This document shows positions 47,955-57,031 of a stretch of DNA of 64,000 nucleotides, one piece after another. A model generated the notes under the pieces. The model was not told the DNA's origin and searched no databases. It saw only the letters and a program-made list of their open reading frames with translations. How positions within the stretch are numbered: the stretch's first letter is position 1; each line of letters opens with the position of its first letter. A program made the position numbers and the translations under genes. Where the stretch lies: the NCBI RefSeq assembly GCF_001590685.1, contig NZ_CP014616.1:1921001-1985000 (forward strand). The letters run 5' to 3'. This stretch comes from Sporosarcina psychrophila. Lineage in GTDB: Bacteria; Bacillota; Bacilli; Bacillales_A; Planococcaceae.

Positions 47955-48572
47955 TTAAGTTAGTGCTCCTATCTTCTTCTCTATTCGAGCAAATGATTTG
48001 AAACTTATTAGTGTAGCTATATATGCAAATACGCTACCAGTAAATAGTGGGATAATCCCAGGGAAAAGTGTAGAGACAAAGTAGATACCACCAGCTAAAG
48101 CGCCAATAGTGATGACTTCAATCGGAGATGTAATTGCGATTAAGAAAGACTGTTTGATGTATTGAAAGAACTTTAAGTTGAAATGTACATAGACTGGGAA
48201 GAAAAATAGTAATGTGATGATGCTTGAAATAAGTATGAAAATTAGTACGGGGAATAAAAACTGTAATTCACCACTATTTAACTGTAAGAAATAAAAATTG
48301 AAATAAAAGCAGTAGCTAATGACTAGAAAAATAAGTCCAAAACCATTTGTCTTTAAAAAGTCAGTCCGAAATAAAGTCCAAAACATAGGAAGTATTTTGA
48401 ATTTCTCTTCACCTCGAATTAATTTACGGACAACTGCAAACATGGCAGCTGTAGCTGGAAAGATACCGAAAGCGATTAAGCCAACTAATGTAAAAAAGAT
48501 CCAAAGCAAATTAATATAAGCTAACTCGATCATTCTATAAGAAATTCTATTAAATTTTTCCCAACCAACCAT
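47955..48572 (-). CDS. YesL family (DUF624) membrane protein
   Basis: The 205-residue protein has five to six membrane helices and the DUF624 start (RISYRMIELAYINLLWIFFTLVGL, FPATAAMFAVVRKLIRGEE). ATG 48572 follows GAGAGGTG at six bases; GTG 48581 lies within that site. Such proteins are usually adjacent to carbohydrate ABC importers, as here, where the binding-protein gene lies on the other side of a divergent promoter region. The exact role is unknown. Confidence 0.88.
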   Translation of the reverse strand: MVGWEKFNRISYRMIELAYINLLWIFFTLVGLIAFGIFPATAAMFAVVRKLIRGEEKFKILPMFWTLFRTDFLKTNGFGLIFLVISYCFYFNFYFLQLNSGELQFLFPVLIFILISSIITLLFFFPVYVHFNLKFFQYIKQSFLIAITSPIEVITIGALAGGIYFVSTLFPGIIPLFTGSVFAYIATLISFKSFARIEKKIGALT

Positions 48573-48991
48573 GTCTATCACCTCTCAATAGTTAACTATA
48601 TATTAAAAACATTGAAATTAGCAACCATTAATATGCACAAATATGGAAGGATTTTAAAAAATTAATAATCGCATGTCCCCAATTAAAGACGCTTTAGAGA
48701 CTTGTCTCTTGATGAGAAATAATGTAATCTGATAAAAATGGACGCGCAATTCAATTACTTCAGTCTATTTAATTGTTTTGAAAAGGTAATCACAAGTATT
48801 TTTGTTAACTGTAGTAGAGAAAGTTTGAAGGAGTACTCAAAAGATTCTTACCCAATCGGTTTAGAGCCGAGAAAAGTATATTGTGCAGTGAGAGTCGCTA
48901 CCGAATTGCAAAGGGGGGGTAATTCATATTGTAGTTTAATAGACCAATTATAACTAAATCAAATCAATATAATTTGAGAGGGGTTATTTAG
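48573..48991. other. Divergent control region, no gene called
   Basis: This 419-bp gap separates the DUF624 gene from the binding-protein gene. It is AT-rich and should hold both promoters. A 71-codon frame at 48738-48953 has no ribosome site and no family likeness and is not called. No clear operator palindrome was identified. Confidence 0.5.
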
Positions 48992-50293
48992 ATGAGAAGA
49001 ATTGGGTTTTTTCTATTATTACTATTACTTGGAGCTTTAATTGTAGGATGTAGTTCTACTGATACTGACACTGGCGCTGAAAAAGAAGAAACTGGTGAAG
49101 AAAAACCAGAAGTGGTGGGAGAAGAAACAGAAAAGGAAACGGGGCTCTCTGGTGAAATAACAGTTTGGGCACATCCATTTACCGGCGATCAAGAAACTGA
49201 GGGCGCGATGTGGGATGAAGTCATCGCTTCTTATGAAGAGCAAACAGGTGTGAAAGTAAATTTTGAACAGATTCCATGGGCCAATCGTGATCAAAAAGTA
49301 CTTACAGCTTTAGCAGCAAACAATGGTCCTGATGTGTTTTACGTAATACCTGATCAGATGCCACAGTACGCTGATGCGGGTATGTTACTAGCGTTAGATC
49401 CCTATTTAGAAGGCTTTGATATTGATGATTTTGTAGATACAGCGTTAGTTTCTACAACTTGGAAAGATGAGTTATATGGACTGCCAATCTTACAAGAAGC
49501 CTACACATATTTATATAATGTCGATGTAATCAAAGCGATTGGTGAAGATCCTGCAAATTTACCTGCAACTTGGGAAGATTTTGAAAAGTGGGCTGAAAAA
49601 GCAAAAGACAAGGGCTTTTATGCAACAAGTTTTCAAGGTGGAGGATCAATGAATGGAACGTTATATCCATTCCTATGGCAAGCTGGCGGAGATGTTATTA
49701 CGGCAGATAATGAAGTATTAATTAACAATGAAGCAGGAGTGGAAGCATTTGAGTTCATCAATAAAATGTATAACGAGGGCTGGATTCCGAAAGATTCAAT
49801 TACTGCATTAGAACATGATGCACTATGGGAAGGCGGAAAAATGTTAGCAGTTCAAGGTTCAGGTATTTCAGTAAGTCGTATGTTAAGTCAAAACCTTTTT
49901 GAATTCGTTATTGCTCCACCAATGAAAAATAAGGAACAATTAACATATGGAACAACAGGGATGTTTGTAGCGCCAATTAATACGGATAATCCAGCAGCTG
50001 CAGCAGAATTTATCAAAGTCGTGACGGATTCGGATAATCAGAAGAAATTTAACACAGTCACACAGTATATCCCTACTAGAGAATCAGCTAAAGATATCTT
50101 TGGAGAGCAAAAATATCTTGCACAGCTAGCGGATTATACACAATTTGCATTACCGGGAGTTATCCATCCAGAAGGACGTACAATCATGCCGTTAATACAA
50201 GCTGAACTTCAAACGATGATGGAAGGGAAGAAAACACCAAAAGAAGCAGCAGATGCCGCCGCAAAAGCGATTGAAGGTAAGATCGGCAAATAA
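48992..50293 (+). CDS. Carbohydrate ABC transporter substrate-binding lipoprotein
   Basis: The 433-residue protein has a lipoprotein signal (LLLLLGALIVGCSS, Cys 20), an acidic Thr/Glu-rich linker to about residue 52, and a family 1 solute-binding fold (GEITVWAHPFTG, YEEQTGVKVNFEQIPW, NGPDVFYVIPDQMPQYADAG, LYGLPILQEAYTYLYN). It captures a sugar or oligosaccharide for the two permeases downstream. GAGAGGGG precedes the ATG. A stable hairpin follows and probably tunes its expression above that of the permeases. Confidence 0.94.
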   Translation: MRRIGFFLLLLLLGALIVGCSSTDTDTGAEKEETGEEKPEVVGEETEKETGLSGEITVWAHPFTGDQETEGAMWDEVIASYEEQTGVKVNFEQIPWANRDQKVLTALAANNGPDVFYVIPDQMPQYADAGMLLALDPYLEGFDIDDFVDTALVSTTWKDELYGLPILQEAYTYLYNVDVIKAIGEDPANLPATWEDFEKWAEKAKDKGFYATSFQGGGSMNGTLYPFLWQAGGDVITADNEVLINNEAGVEAFEFINKMYNEGWIPKDSITALEHDALWEGGKMLAVQGSGISVSRMLSQNLFEFVIAPPMKNKEQLTYGTTGMFVAPINTDNPAAAAEFIKVVTDSDNQKKFNTVTQYIPTRESAKDIFGEQKYLAQLADYTQFALPGVIHPEGRTIMPLIQAELQTMMEGKKTPKEAADAAAKAIEGKIGK

Positions 50294-50298
50294 AATGT

Positions 50299-50346
50299 TA
50301 GTAAAGCAGAGAGTTTGATCAATAAACGATCAAGCTCTCTGTTACT
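50299..50346 (+). terminator. Intercistronic hairpin between binding protein and permease genes
   Basis: TAGTAA-AG-CAGAGAG-TTTGATC pairs with GATCAA-G-CTCTCTG-TTACTA. No long T-run follows, so it likely acts as a partial terminator or mRNA stabiliser that gives more binding protein than permease. Confidence 0.65.
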
Positions 50347-50363
50347 AACTTACATATGAAAGG

Positions 50364-51302
50364 GTGATTACACTGAGTAATGCAGTAGCTTCTAAAAAGA
50401 GTAAATTGCCACTGGGAGAAAGAGTGAAGCGTGAGTGGAACCGTAATGCTATCGTATATATCTTTCTCATCCCTGTTTTAATCCATTTCATAATCTTTCA
50501 GATATATCCTTTTGCATTGAGCTTTTATTTAACATTTATGGATTGGAAAGTAATTGGTGACCCGGAATTTGTAGGACTTAAACATTGGAAGTACTTCTTG
50601 ACCGATTCATTGGCGTGGAAAGCTATTTGGAATACGGTTAAATTTTCAGCATATTATATTGTGCCAACGATGGGCTTAGGGTTAATTTTAGCGTTAATTA
50701 TCAATTCGGGTGTTAAATCAGCAGGATTTTTTAAAGGAATCTTTTTCTTGCCAGTGGTCACTTCATTCGTAATTATTGCCGGGATCTGGGGTTGGTTATT
50801 TAGAGGTACAGAGGCGGGAATGATCAACTACTTGCTTAGTTTTATTGGTATCGAACCACAATTGTTTTTATCTAATTCTAGCCAAGCCCTAGCTGTTTTA
50901 GCGGGATTGAGTATATTTAAAGTTGCCGGAAGTACGATGATTTATTACTTTGCTGGACTTCAGTCGATTGATCGACAATTGTATGAGGCGGCACGAATTG
51001 ATGGGGCATCATCATTTAAAATATTTTGGACGATAACATTTCCATTATTAAAGCCCATTCACTTTTTTGTCGCAATAACAACAACAATCGGTTCGTTCCA
51101 AATTTTCGATTCAGCTTATTTATTAACAGGTGGAGGTCCGAATTATGCTACGACAACCATTGTATATTATTTGTATGAACAAGGATTTACAAGTCTTAAC
51201 TTAAGTTATGCAGCTGTACTTTCTTATGTATTATTTTTTATTATCCTAGTTATCTCGCTTATACAGAGAAAATATCTAGGACAAGAATCGAATAATTACT
51301 AA
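50364..51302 (+). CDS. Sugar ABC transporter permease (MalF-like)
   Basis: The product (about 310 residues) has six membrane helices and the EAA loop YEAARIDGASSFKIFWTITFP. The start is unclear. GTG 50364 is embedded in the ribosome site AAAGGGTGAT, and CTG 50373, five to seven bases on, is the only other early in-frame candidate; no ATG or TTG fits. It pairs with the next permease. No ATPase gene is in the cluster, so a shared MsmX-type ATPase is expected. Confidence 0.92.
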   Translation: MITLSNAVASKKSKLPLGERVKREWNRNAIVYIFLIPVLIHFIIFQIYPFALSFYLTFMDWKVIGDPEFVGLKHWKYFLTDSLAWKAIWNTVKFSAYYIVPTMGLGLILALIINSGVKSAGFFKGIFFLPVVTSFVIIAGIWGWLFRGTEAGMINYLLSFIGIEPQLFLSNSSQALAVLAGLSIFKVAGSTMIYYFAGLQSIDRQLYEAARIDGASSFKIFWTITFPLLKPIHFFVAITTTIGSFQIFDSAYLLTGGGPNYATTTIVYYLYEQGFTSLNLSYAAVLSYVLFFIILVISLIQRKYLGQESNNY

Positions 51303-51335
51303 TGTGTAGATGACCGCAGAAAGGAGATTGAAAAA

Positions 51336-52142
51336 ATGCTTAAAAAAATGATCTCGTATATAGCGTTAATTGTTTTGGGATTTTGTTTTCTATTGCCGTT
51401 TCTTATTATGATTTTAGGATCTTTTAAGGATGTTCAATATGCACAATTAGATCCATTATTCTGGATACCGGACCATCCTACAATGAAAAACTATTTATAT
51501 ATAATGAGAGACGGAATATTTATCAGATGGATTTTCAACTCTGTTATTATTACCGTCATTCCAGTAGCGAGTCAAATGATATTTTGTGCGGTTTTAGGCT
51601 ATATTTTTGCGAAGAAGAAATTCCCAGGACGAGAAATCGTATTTTGGGTTTTCATGGCAGTTATCATGATTCCGCAGCAACTATTAATTATACCTAAATT
51701 CATTATGTTTTCTGATTTCGGTTGGATAAATACTTATTGGGCATTGATTGTTCCGGAGTTATGGGGAATTATGGGTGTATTTTTAGTTAGACAATTTCTA
51801 CAAAATATACCGAATGATTTGGAAGAAGCTGCATATATTGACGGGGCGAATGATATACAAATATTTTTCAAAGTCATTTTGCCACTTTCGATACCTGTTG
51901 TAGCTACAGTGGGAACATTTTCATTTATTTCAAACTGGAATGATTTATTCCAACCACTGATTTACTTAACGCAAGAGAAAATGTTCCCAGTGACGCTTGG
52001 TTTAGCTTCAATGCTTGGGAAAGAAGGGAACTTTGGTATTGAAATGGCTGGTTCGACAGTTTCTTTTATACCGACTTTCCTCATATTCCTATTCTTCCAG
52101 CGTTACTTTACGGAAGGAATTCAAATGTCAGGATTGAAATAA
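51336..52142 (+). CDS. Sugar ABC transporter permease (MalG-like)
   Basis: The 268-residue protein has six membrane helices and the EAA loop LEEAAYIDGANDIQIFFKVILP. AAAGGAG precedes ATG 51336. It forms the heterodimeric channel with the previous gene. Length and topology are normal for the CUT1 family. A MITE-like repeat and the first Gfo/Idh/MocA gene follow. Confidence 0.94.
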   Translation: MLKKMISYIALIVLGFCFLLPFLIMILGSFKDVQYAQLDPLFWIPDHPTMKNYLYIMRDGIFIRWIFNSVIITVIPVASQMIFCAVLGYIFAKKKFPGREIVFWVFMAVIMIPQQLLIIPKFIMFSDFGWINTYWALIVPELWGIMGVFLVRQFLQNIPNDLEEAAYIDGANDIQIFFKVILPLSIPVVATVGTFSFISNWNDLFQPLIYLTQEKMFPVTLGLASMLGKEGNFGIEMAGSTVSFIPTFLIFLFFQRYFTEGIQMSGLK

Positions 52143-52149
52143 ACTGTCC

Positions 52150-52290
52150 CACTGAATAAGCTTCGGCTCTAAAGGATGCCTTCTGTCATAAGCCAAGCAG
52201 TTTCGCCGCTAGTCTTAGAGATTTAGCTGCCTCTTGTAAAGCGTCTTCGCTCAGTGTATATAAGGTATTCATTTGTTCAACTTATATAGG
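52150..52290 (+). repeat. MITE-like repeat copy E
   Basis: The right end reads GTATTCATTTGTTCAAC then TTATATAGG, the family inverted repeat, preceded by TTGTAAAGCGTCTTCGCTCAG. The interior shares ATAAGCCA and TAGTCTTA blocks with copy C. The left inverted repeat is not recognisable. Confidence 0.7.
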
Positions 52291-52309
52291 TAAAAATGAT
52301 TAGAAAGGA

Positions 52310-53224
52310 GTGGAGGATACCGTTTGTACTTTAAAAATCGGCATTATTGGGCTAGATACATCGCATGTGTTGGCATTTACTAAGTTATTAAATGATCCGA
52401 GCAAAAGATACCATGTGCAAGGTGGAAAAGTAGTGATTGCTTTTCCAGGAGGATCACCTAATTTCGAGCTTAGCATGTCCCGGATTGACGGCTTTACCAG
52501 AGAACTCAGGGATAGCTTTGATGTTGAAATCGTGGATTCTATTGAGGAAGTTGCGCATGAAAGTGATGCGATTTTGTTGGAATCAGTCGATGGGGCAGTG
52601 CATCATGAGCAATTACAAAAGCTTGTTGCGTTTAAAAAACCTATTTTTATCGATAAACCTTTTAGTCTAAGTTCAAAAGTTGCTATCGCCATGATTCAAT
52701 TAGCTGAGGGCAATCAGACACCCATTATGAGTACATCTGCGCTTCGTTATGCAGAAAATTTAACAAACGTTCTTAGAAATTCGGATAGAGGAAGTGTTAT
52801 AGGTGCTGATTGTTTTGGACCAATGGAACTACTGGATAAACAACAAGGCTTTTTCTGGTATGGGATTCATATGATAGAGATGCTGTTTACTATTCTAGGT
52901 CAAGGCGCAAAGTCGGTAACGACCATAACAGAAAAAGAACATGACGTTATTACAGGCATTTGGAAGGATGGGCGTATAGGAACGGTTAGAGGTAATCGAA
53001 AAGGAAATGCTCAGTTTGGCGCATTGATTCACTTTGAGAATGGTACCGAATATGTCGATATTAATTTATACCAAAAACCTTATTACGCTAGTTTATTGGA
53101 GCAAATTATGGATTTTTTTCACGATGGAATTTCGAGGGTTCCTTTAAGTGAAACAAAAGAGGTTATCCGTTTCGTTGAGGCGGCTAACGAAAGTAGTCAT
53201 TATAGAAAAACAATAATTATTTAA
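52310..53224 (+). CDS. Gfo/Idh/MocA family oxidoreductase
   Basis: The 304-residue protein starts with a Rossmann segment (LKIGIIGLDTSHVLAFTKLL), has the catalytic-type motif FIDKPFSLS in place of EKP, and a C-terminal domain (FFWYGIHMIEMLFTIL) with H where the family active site usually lies. The Gly pattern GIIGLDTSH is unlike the classical GxGxxG, so the cofactor site is atypical. GTG 52310 is the only early start; the ribosome site GGAGG lies oddly just inside it. It probably oxidises or reduces a sugar derivative from the transporter. Confidence 0.85.
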   Translation: MEDTVCTLKIGIIGLDTSHVLAFTKLLNDPSKRYHVQGGKVVIAFPGGSPNFELSMSRIDGFTRELRDSFDVEIVDSIEEVAHESDAILLESVDGAVHHEQLQKLVAFKKPIFIDKPFSLSSKVAIAMIQLAEGNQTPIMSTSALRYAENLTNVLRNSDRGSVIGADCFGPMELLDKQQGFFWYGIHMIEMLFTILGQGAKSVTTITEKEHDVITGIWKDGRIGTVRGNRKGNAQFGALIHFENGTEYVDINLYQKPYYASLLEQIMDFFHDGISRVPLSETKEVIRFVEAANESSHYRKTIII

Positions 53225-53281
53225 CAAACAGTGAAAATACTATATCTTTCAGAGCTGAGGTTTTAGTAGTCAAATGAAAGC

Positions 53282-53313
53282 CGATGAAAAATACAGTGAT
53301 TTTCCCATCGACT
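53282..53313. terminator. Candidate bidirectional terminator
   Basis: CGATG-AAAA pairs with TTTT-CATCG with a small bulge, between the convergent oxidoreductase and regulator genes. Confidence 0.4.
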
Positions 53314-53327
53314 TATAAAGTTGTTTG

Positions 53328-54683
53328 TTATCTTTGCTCTTCCTCAATAAAGCTTAGTCGATAAATACGACGGGGCCTTCCTTTGTGCGATAATTTTTCT
53401 TCGCCAACAATATCAACCAGTTCAGCATCCATCCATTTTAATAGAATTCGGTTGGCGCTCCTAATGGTTACATTTAATGTCGAAGCTAATTCTTGGGCAG
53501 TATAATCAATTTTTTTATGCCTAGAAACGCGTGCCATTAATTTTGTCATATAGGAAGCTGACATCCCGGCCTTTTCAGCTTTATCTAACAAATGTGGGTC
53601 TGTAATGGCTAAATTATATCTTTCATATTGTTTATGGCTTGTTATATCGACAGGCCCCAAGACACTGCGATCTTCACGAACAATATAGCAAACGTTTCCA
53701 CCTAAATCTTTTGATTGACGGAGCGCTAATCGTGCGTGATTGCCTGCTTCGGCAGCGGTACGGCCAAAGCCGACACCAAGACTTATCGTAATGCCAAGTT
53801 CATTTTTAATATCTTGGAGTAAGGGAATGAATTTATAGCCCCTTGTTTCACGTTCGAAAATACCGCGGGTGGTAATGAATGAATATTCTTCTCCACCTAA
53901 ATTGATTAGATGCCCATCAAGCAGTTTAATATAATCAAGTAGCATTTGTTGGATAGTTAATTTTAATAATTGAACATCATGCTCAGAAGAATATTTTTCC
54001 GTTACACCTTTGAAATTGTCTATATTAATTAAACCGAAAACAATTTGCGATTCTTTATTTCTTCGTGTATTCGTTGCTAAGAGGGCTCGTTCCAAAGAAA
54101 CGATCATATCCTGTTGAGTAGGTGTTACCCATTCATGGGGAATATGACGAGCAGATAATTGAATCGCTACGTCCTGAATCCCTGTAAGTGCAATTGCATT
54201 ATAGTTCTGATAATTGTCAATATGGAATTGTACTATTTCCTCAATGATTGTACTTTGTAAAGGGTTTTTATAGATAAGAAGTTCATAATTGACTTCTTCA
54301 AGTTCTGATAAAATTTGTTCAACATACTTTTCTTCAACTGTATCAATGGACAGGCATTTTAAACTGTACCTACTTTTAATGATAAATAATGACCTGTAAA
54401 GTCCAGTGCCCATTAATGGCATATGATGCACAGGGATCATAAAATCGACAACTTGTTTGACGATGTTATATGAGTGATATTCAGTAAACATTAATACTTC
54501 GACATCGTTCATTAATTCCCTAGTTATTTCTGTGATAAGACTAGTAGGTTCGATGATTCGAAAAACAGGTTTAAAGTTTGGAAACGTTTTCAGTGTTTCC
54601 CGTGTTTGATCGACAAGTGCTTTTGGCCCGATGATACCGATATTAATATCTGAATTATCTTGTACATTATTCTTTCTATGCAT
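53328..54683 (-). CDS. One-component regulator: receptor-like N-domain, GGDEF-like domain, winged helix
   Basis: The 451-residue protein has three parts. Residues about 10-160 look like a PrpR-N or receptor fold (NIGIIGPKALVDQTRETL). Residues about 195-345 have a GGDEF-like fold with GLINIDNFKGVTEKYS, GGEEYSF at the signature position and ISLGVGFGRTAAEAGNHARLAL at the end. A C-terminal winged helix (YTAQELASTLNVTIRSANRILLKW, HKGRPRRIYRL) completes it. ATG 54683 follows AAGGAGGG; the long upstream extension to 54893 lacks a site. It lies inside the sugar island on the opposite strand and probably controls it. Cyclase activity is not implied. Confidence 0.8.
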   Translation of the reverse strand: MHRKNNVQDNSDINIGIIGPKALVDQTRETLKTFPNFKPVFRIIEPTSLITEITRELMNDVEVLMFTEYHSYNIVKQVVDFMIPVHHMPLMGTGLYRSLFIIKSRYSLKCLSIDTVEEKYVEQILSELEEVNYELLIYKNPLQSTIIEEIVQFHIDNYQNYNAIALTGIQDVAIQLSARHIPHEWVTPTQQDMIVSLERALLATNTRRNKESQIVFGLINIDNFKGVTEKYSSEHDVQLLKLTIQQMLLDYIKLLDGHLINLGGEEYSFITTRGIFERETRGYKFIPLLQDIKNELGITISLGVGFGRTAAEAGNHARLALRQSKDLGGNVCYIVREDRSVLGPVDITSHKQYERYNLAITDPHLLDKAEKAGMSASYMTKLMARVSRHKKIDYTAQELASTLNVTIRSANRILLKWMDAELVDIVGEEKLSHKGRPRRIYRLSFIEEEQR

Positions 54684-54946
54684 AAATAGTTCCCTCCTTA
54701 TCGTTGTAGAAAAGTGAAATAACGGGATAGTGTCTCTTAACCTAATGTTTTGTTTATAATACTTTCTTCTAGTAATTCTGTCAAAAATGAGAAATAACAG
54801 CGCTAATGCATGATAAAAGAAATTCGACATAAAAGGACTCAAATAAGACTTGTCTTTTAATGAAAGTCTACATACAATACTATTGAATAGCAATTTAGAA
54901 GTATCAGATAACTAGTTTTTATTAAATGAAAATAGGGAGTGTTGAA

Positions 54947-55963
54947 ATGAAGACAATTGCAGAGCTTGAAGATCTTATGACGAAACCATCAACGGAACTA
55001 ATCAATGATCTTAGATTAGTAGATGGTGATATCATAATTTTAGGTATTGGTGGAAAAATGGGACCAACATTAGCGAAGATGACGAAACGGGCGATTGATG
55101 AAGCGGGTTTGGATAAGAAGGTGATTGGCGTTTCTCGGTTTTCAAATGGCAGTTTAAAAGAAGAGTTAGAGGACTTTGGAATTGAAACAATCGCTGTTGA
55201 TTTACTAAATGATGAGCAACTACAATCACTCCCGGATGTAAAAAATATTATTTTAATGGCAGGGAATAAATTTGGAACTGCTGGCAATGAACATTTCACA
55301 TGGGCAATGAATGCTTATTTACCGGGTAGGATTGCAAATAAGTTTAAAAATTCACGTATCGTTGCATTTTCATCTGGTAATATTTATCCACTGACGAGTG
55401 TGGTGAGTGGTAATTGTTCTGAAGAGACAGCTGTTAGTCCGATTGGTGAGTATGCACAATCTTGTTTAGGGAGAGAGCGTATCCTAACAAACTTTTCTCG
55501 TAAAAATGAAACGCCACTGCTTCTATTTCGACTAAATTATGCAATTGATATGAGATATGGAGTGTTAGTAGAAATCGCTCAACAAGTTTTAGAAGGTAAA
55601 ACTATTGATTTAACAATGGGGAGTGTAAACGTAATTTGGCAAGGAGATGCAAACGAATACGCAGTACGGTCCTTGCTACATTGTGATACTCCACCGAAAA
55701 TAATGAATGTGACTGGACCGGAGACTATTTCAGTCCGTTGGTTGGCTGAAGAATTTGGAACGCGATTTGATAAGAAACCTATATATGACAATGAAGAACA
55801 GCCGACAGCATTGTTAAATAATGCTTCCAAAGCGCATCGGTTATTTGGCTATCCAAAAGTAACACTTCAACAAATGATTGATATGACGGCAGAGTGGTTA
55901 GTGAATAATGGAGAAACATATAATAAACCAACCCATTTTCAAGAACGAAAAGGAGCATTTTAA
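54947..55963 (+). CDS. NAD-dependent epimerase/dehydratase (extended SDR)
   Basis: The 338-residue protein has the SDR cofactor motif ILGIGGKMGPTLAK, an NIILMAGNKFG segment and a YAQSCLGRERI active-site region in which Tyr is kept but Lys is replaced by Gly-Arg. This may alter catalysis. ATG 54947 follows AGGGAG at eight bases. It heads the SDR-DapA-MDR-Gfo-FAD series and overlaps nothing; the DapA-like gene starts one base after its stop. Confidence 0.85.
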   Translation: MKTIAELEDLMTKPSTELINDLRLVDGDIIILGIGGKMGPTLAKMTKRAIDEAGLDKKVIGVSRFSNGSLKEELEDFGIETIAVDLLNDEQLQSLPDVKNIILMAGNKFGTAGNEHFTWAMNAYLPGRIANKFKNSRIVAFSSGNIYPLTSVVSGNCSEETAVSPIGEYAQSCLGRERILTNFSRKNETPLLLFRLNYAIDMRYGVLVEIAQQVLEGKTIDLTMGSVNVIWQGDANEYAVRSLLHCDTPPKIMNVTGPETISVRWLAEEFGTRFDKKPIYDNEEQPTALLNNASKAHRLFGYPKVTLQQMIDMTAEWLVNNGETYNKPTHFQERKGAF

Positions 55964-57019
55964 ATGTTGAATCCTGCTGTGAAAAAACAATTACTTGAGG
56001 GAACTGTTATTCCGGCGCATCCATTAGCCCTAACAGAAGAACGGCAACTAGATGAAGCCGGTCAGCGCGCACTTACTCGCTATTATATTGATGCAGGTGT
56101 GGGTGGGGTAGCAGTTGGTGTCCATACAACTCAGTTTGAAATTCGTGATCCGCAGTTTAGTTTATTTGAAAAAGTATTAACCCTTGCGATTGAAGAGATG
56201 AGGAAGGCACTAGTTCCCGATTCATTCATAAAAATTGGCGGAATTAGTGGTCCCATAGAACAGGCGATTAATGAGGCGGAATTTATAAAAGCGATTGGCT
56301 ATGACCTTGGATTGCTAAGTATGGGAGGTTTACACAACGCTTCTGAGGAAGAGCTACTTGATCGGACTGAAAAAATTGCTGAGATTATCCCGGTTATTGG
56401 ATTTTACTTGCAGCCGGCGGTAGGGGGCCGGATTCTTTCCTATGATTTTTGGAGGAAGCTTGCTGATATACCGAATGTTCATGGCATAAAGATCGCACCT
56501 TTTAATCGATATCAATCTCACGATGTGATTCGAGCGGTTTGCCATTCCAAAAGAAATGAAGAAATAGCTATTTACACTGGAAATGATGACAATATCGTTA
56601 ATGACTTGTTAACGACCTACCGTATTGATGTAGACGGTAAAAAGATAGAGAAACAGATTGTCGGGGGGCTACTTGGGCATTGGTCAGTCTGGACGAAAAC
56701 AACAGTAGATATGTTTAATAAGATAAAAAACATTCGATCTAAAGAGGACATTCCAAGCGAATTATTAACCTTAGGGCAAGAAATAACCGATGCAAACGCT
56801 GCTTTTTTTGACCCGAATAATCAATTTAAAGGGAGCATTGCAGGTATTAATGAAGTGTTGGCAAGACAAGGGCTGTTGAAAGGTCGTTGGTGCTTACTTG
56901 ATAAAGAAAAATTAAGCCCAAATCAATCGGAGGAAATAGATCGTGTGTATGTCGATTATCCGCATTTACATGATGATGCTTTTGTGAAAGAAAACTTAGA
57001 CAAATGGTTTAAAGAGTAA
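55964..57019 (+). CDS. Dihydrodipicolinate synthase (DapA) family lyase
   Basis: The 351-residue TIM barrel has GVHTTQFEI for the substrate carboxylate site, IGFYLQPAVGG with the conserved Tyr and NVHGIKIAPFNRY with the Schiff-base Lys. It is about 60 residues longer than DapA at the C terminus. Family members include 2-keto-3-deoxy-sugar acid aldolases and dehydratases. In this island a retro-aldol or dehydration of a sugar acid is the likely job. AAAGGAG precedes the ATG. Confidence 0.87.
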   Translation: MLNPAVKKQLLEGTVIPAHPLALTEERQLDEAGQRALTRYYIDAGVGGVAVGVHTTQFEIRDPQFSLFEKVLTLAIEEMRKALVPDSFIKIGGISGPIEQAINEAEFIKAIGYDLGLLSMGGLHNASEEELLDRTEKIAEIIPVIGFYLQPAVGGRILSYDFWRKLADIPNVHGIKIAPFNRYQSHDVIRAVCHSKRNEEIAIYTGNDDNIVNDLLTTYRIDVDGKKIEKQIVGGLLGHWSVWTKTTVDMFNKIKNIRSKEDIPSELLTLGQEITDANAAFFDPNNQFKGSIAGINEVLARQGLLKGRWCLLDKEKLSPNQSEEIDRVYVDYPHLHDDAFVKENLDKWFKE

Positions 57020-57031
57020 GGAGCGGATGAA

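Noticed and set aside
48738..48953. 71-codon frame in the divergent control region
   Set aside because: No ribosome site, no recognisable domain, and composition similar to the intergenic background.
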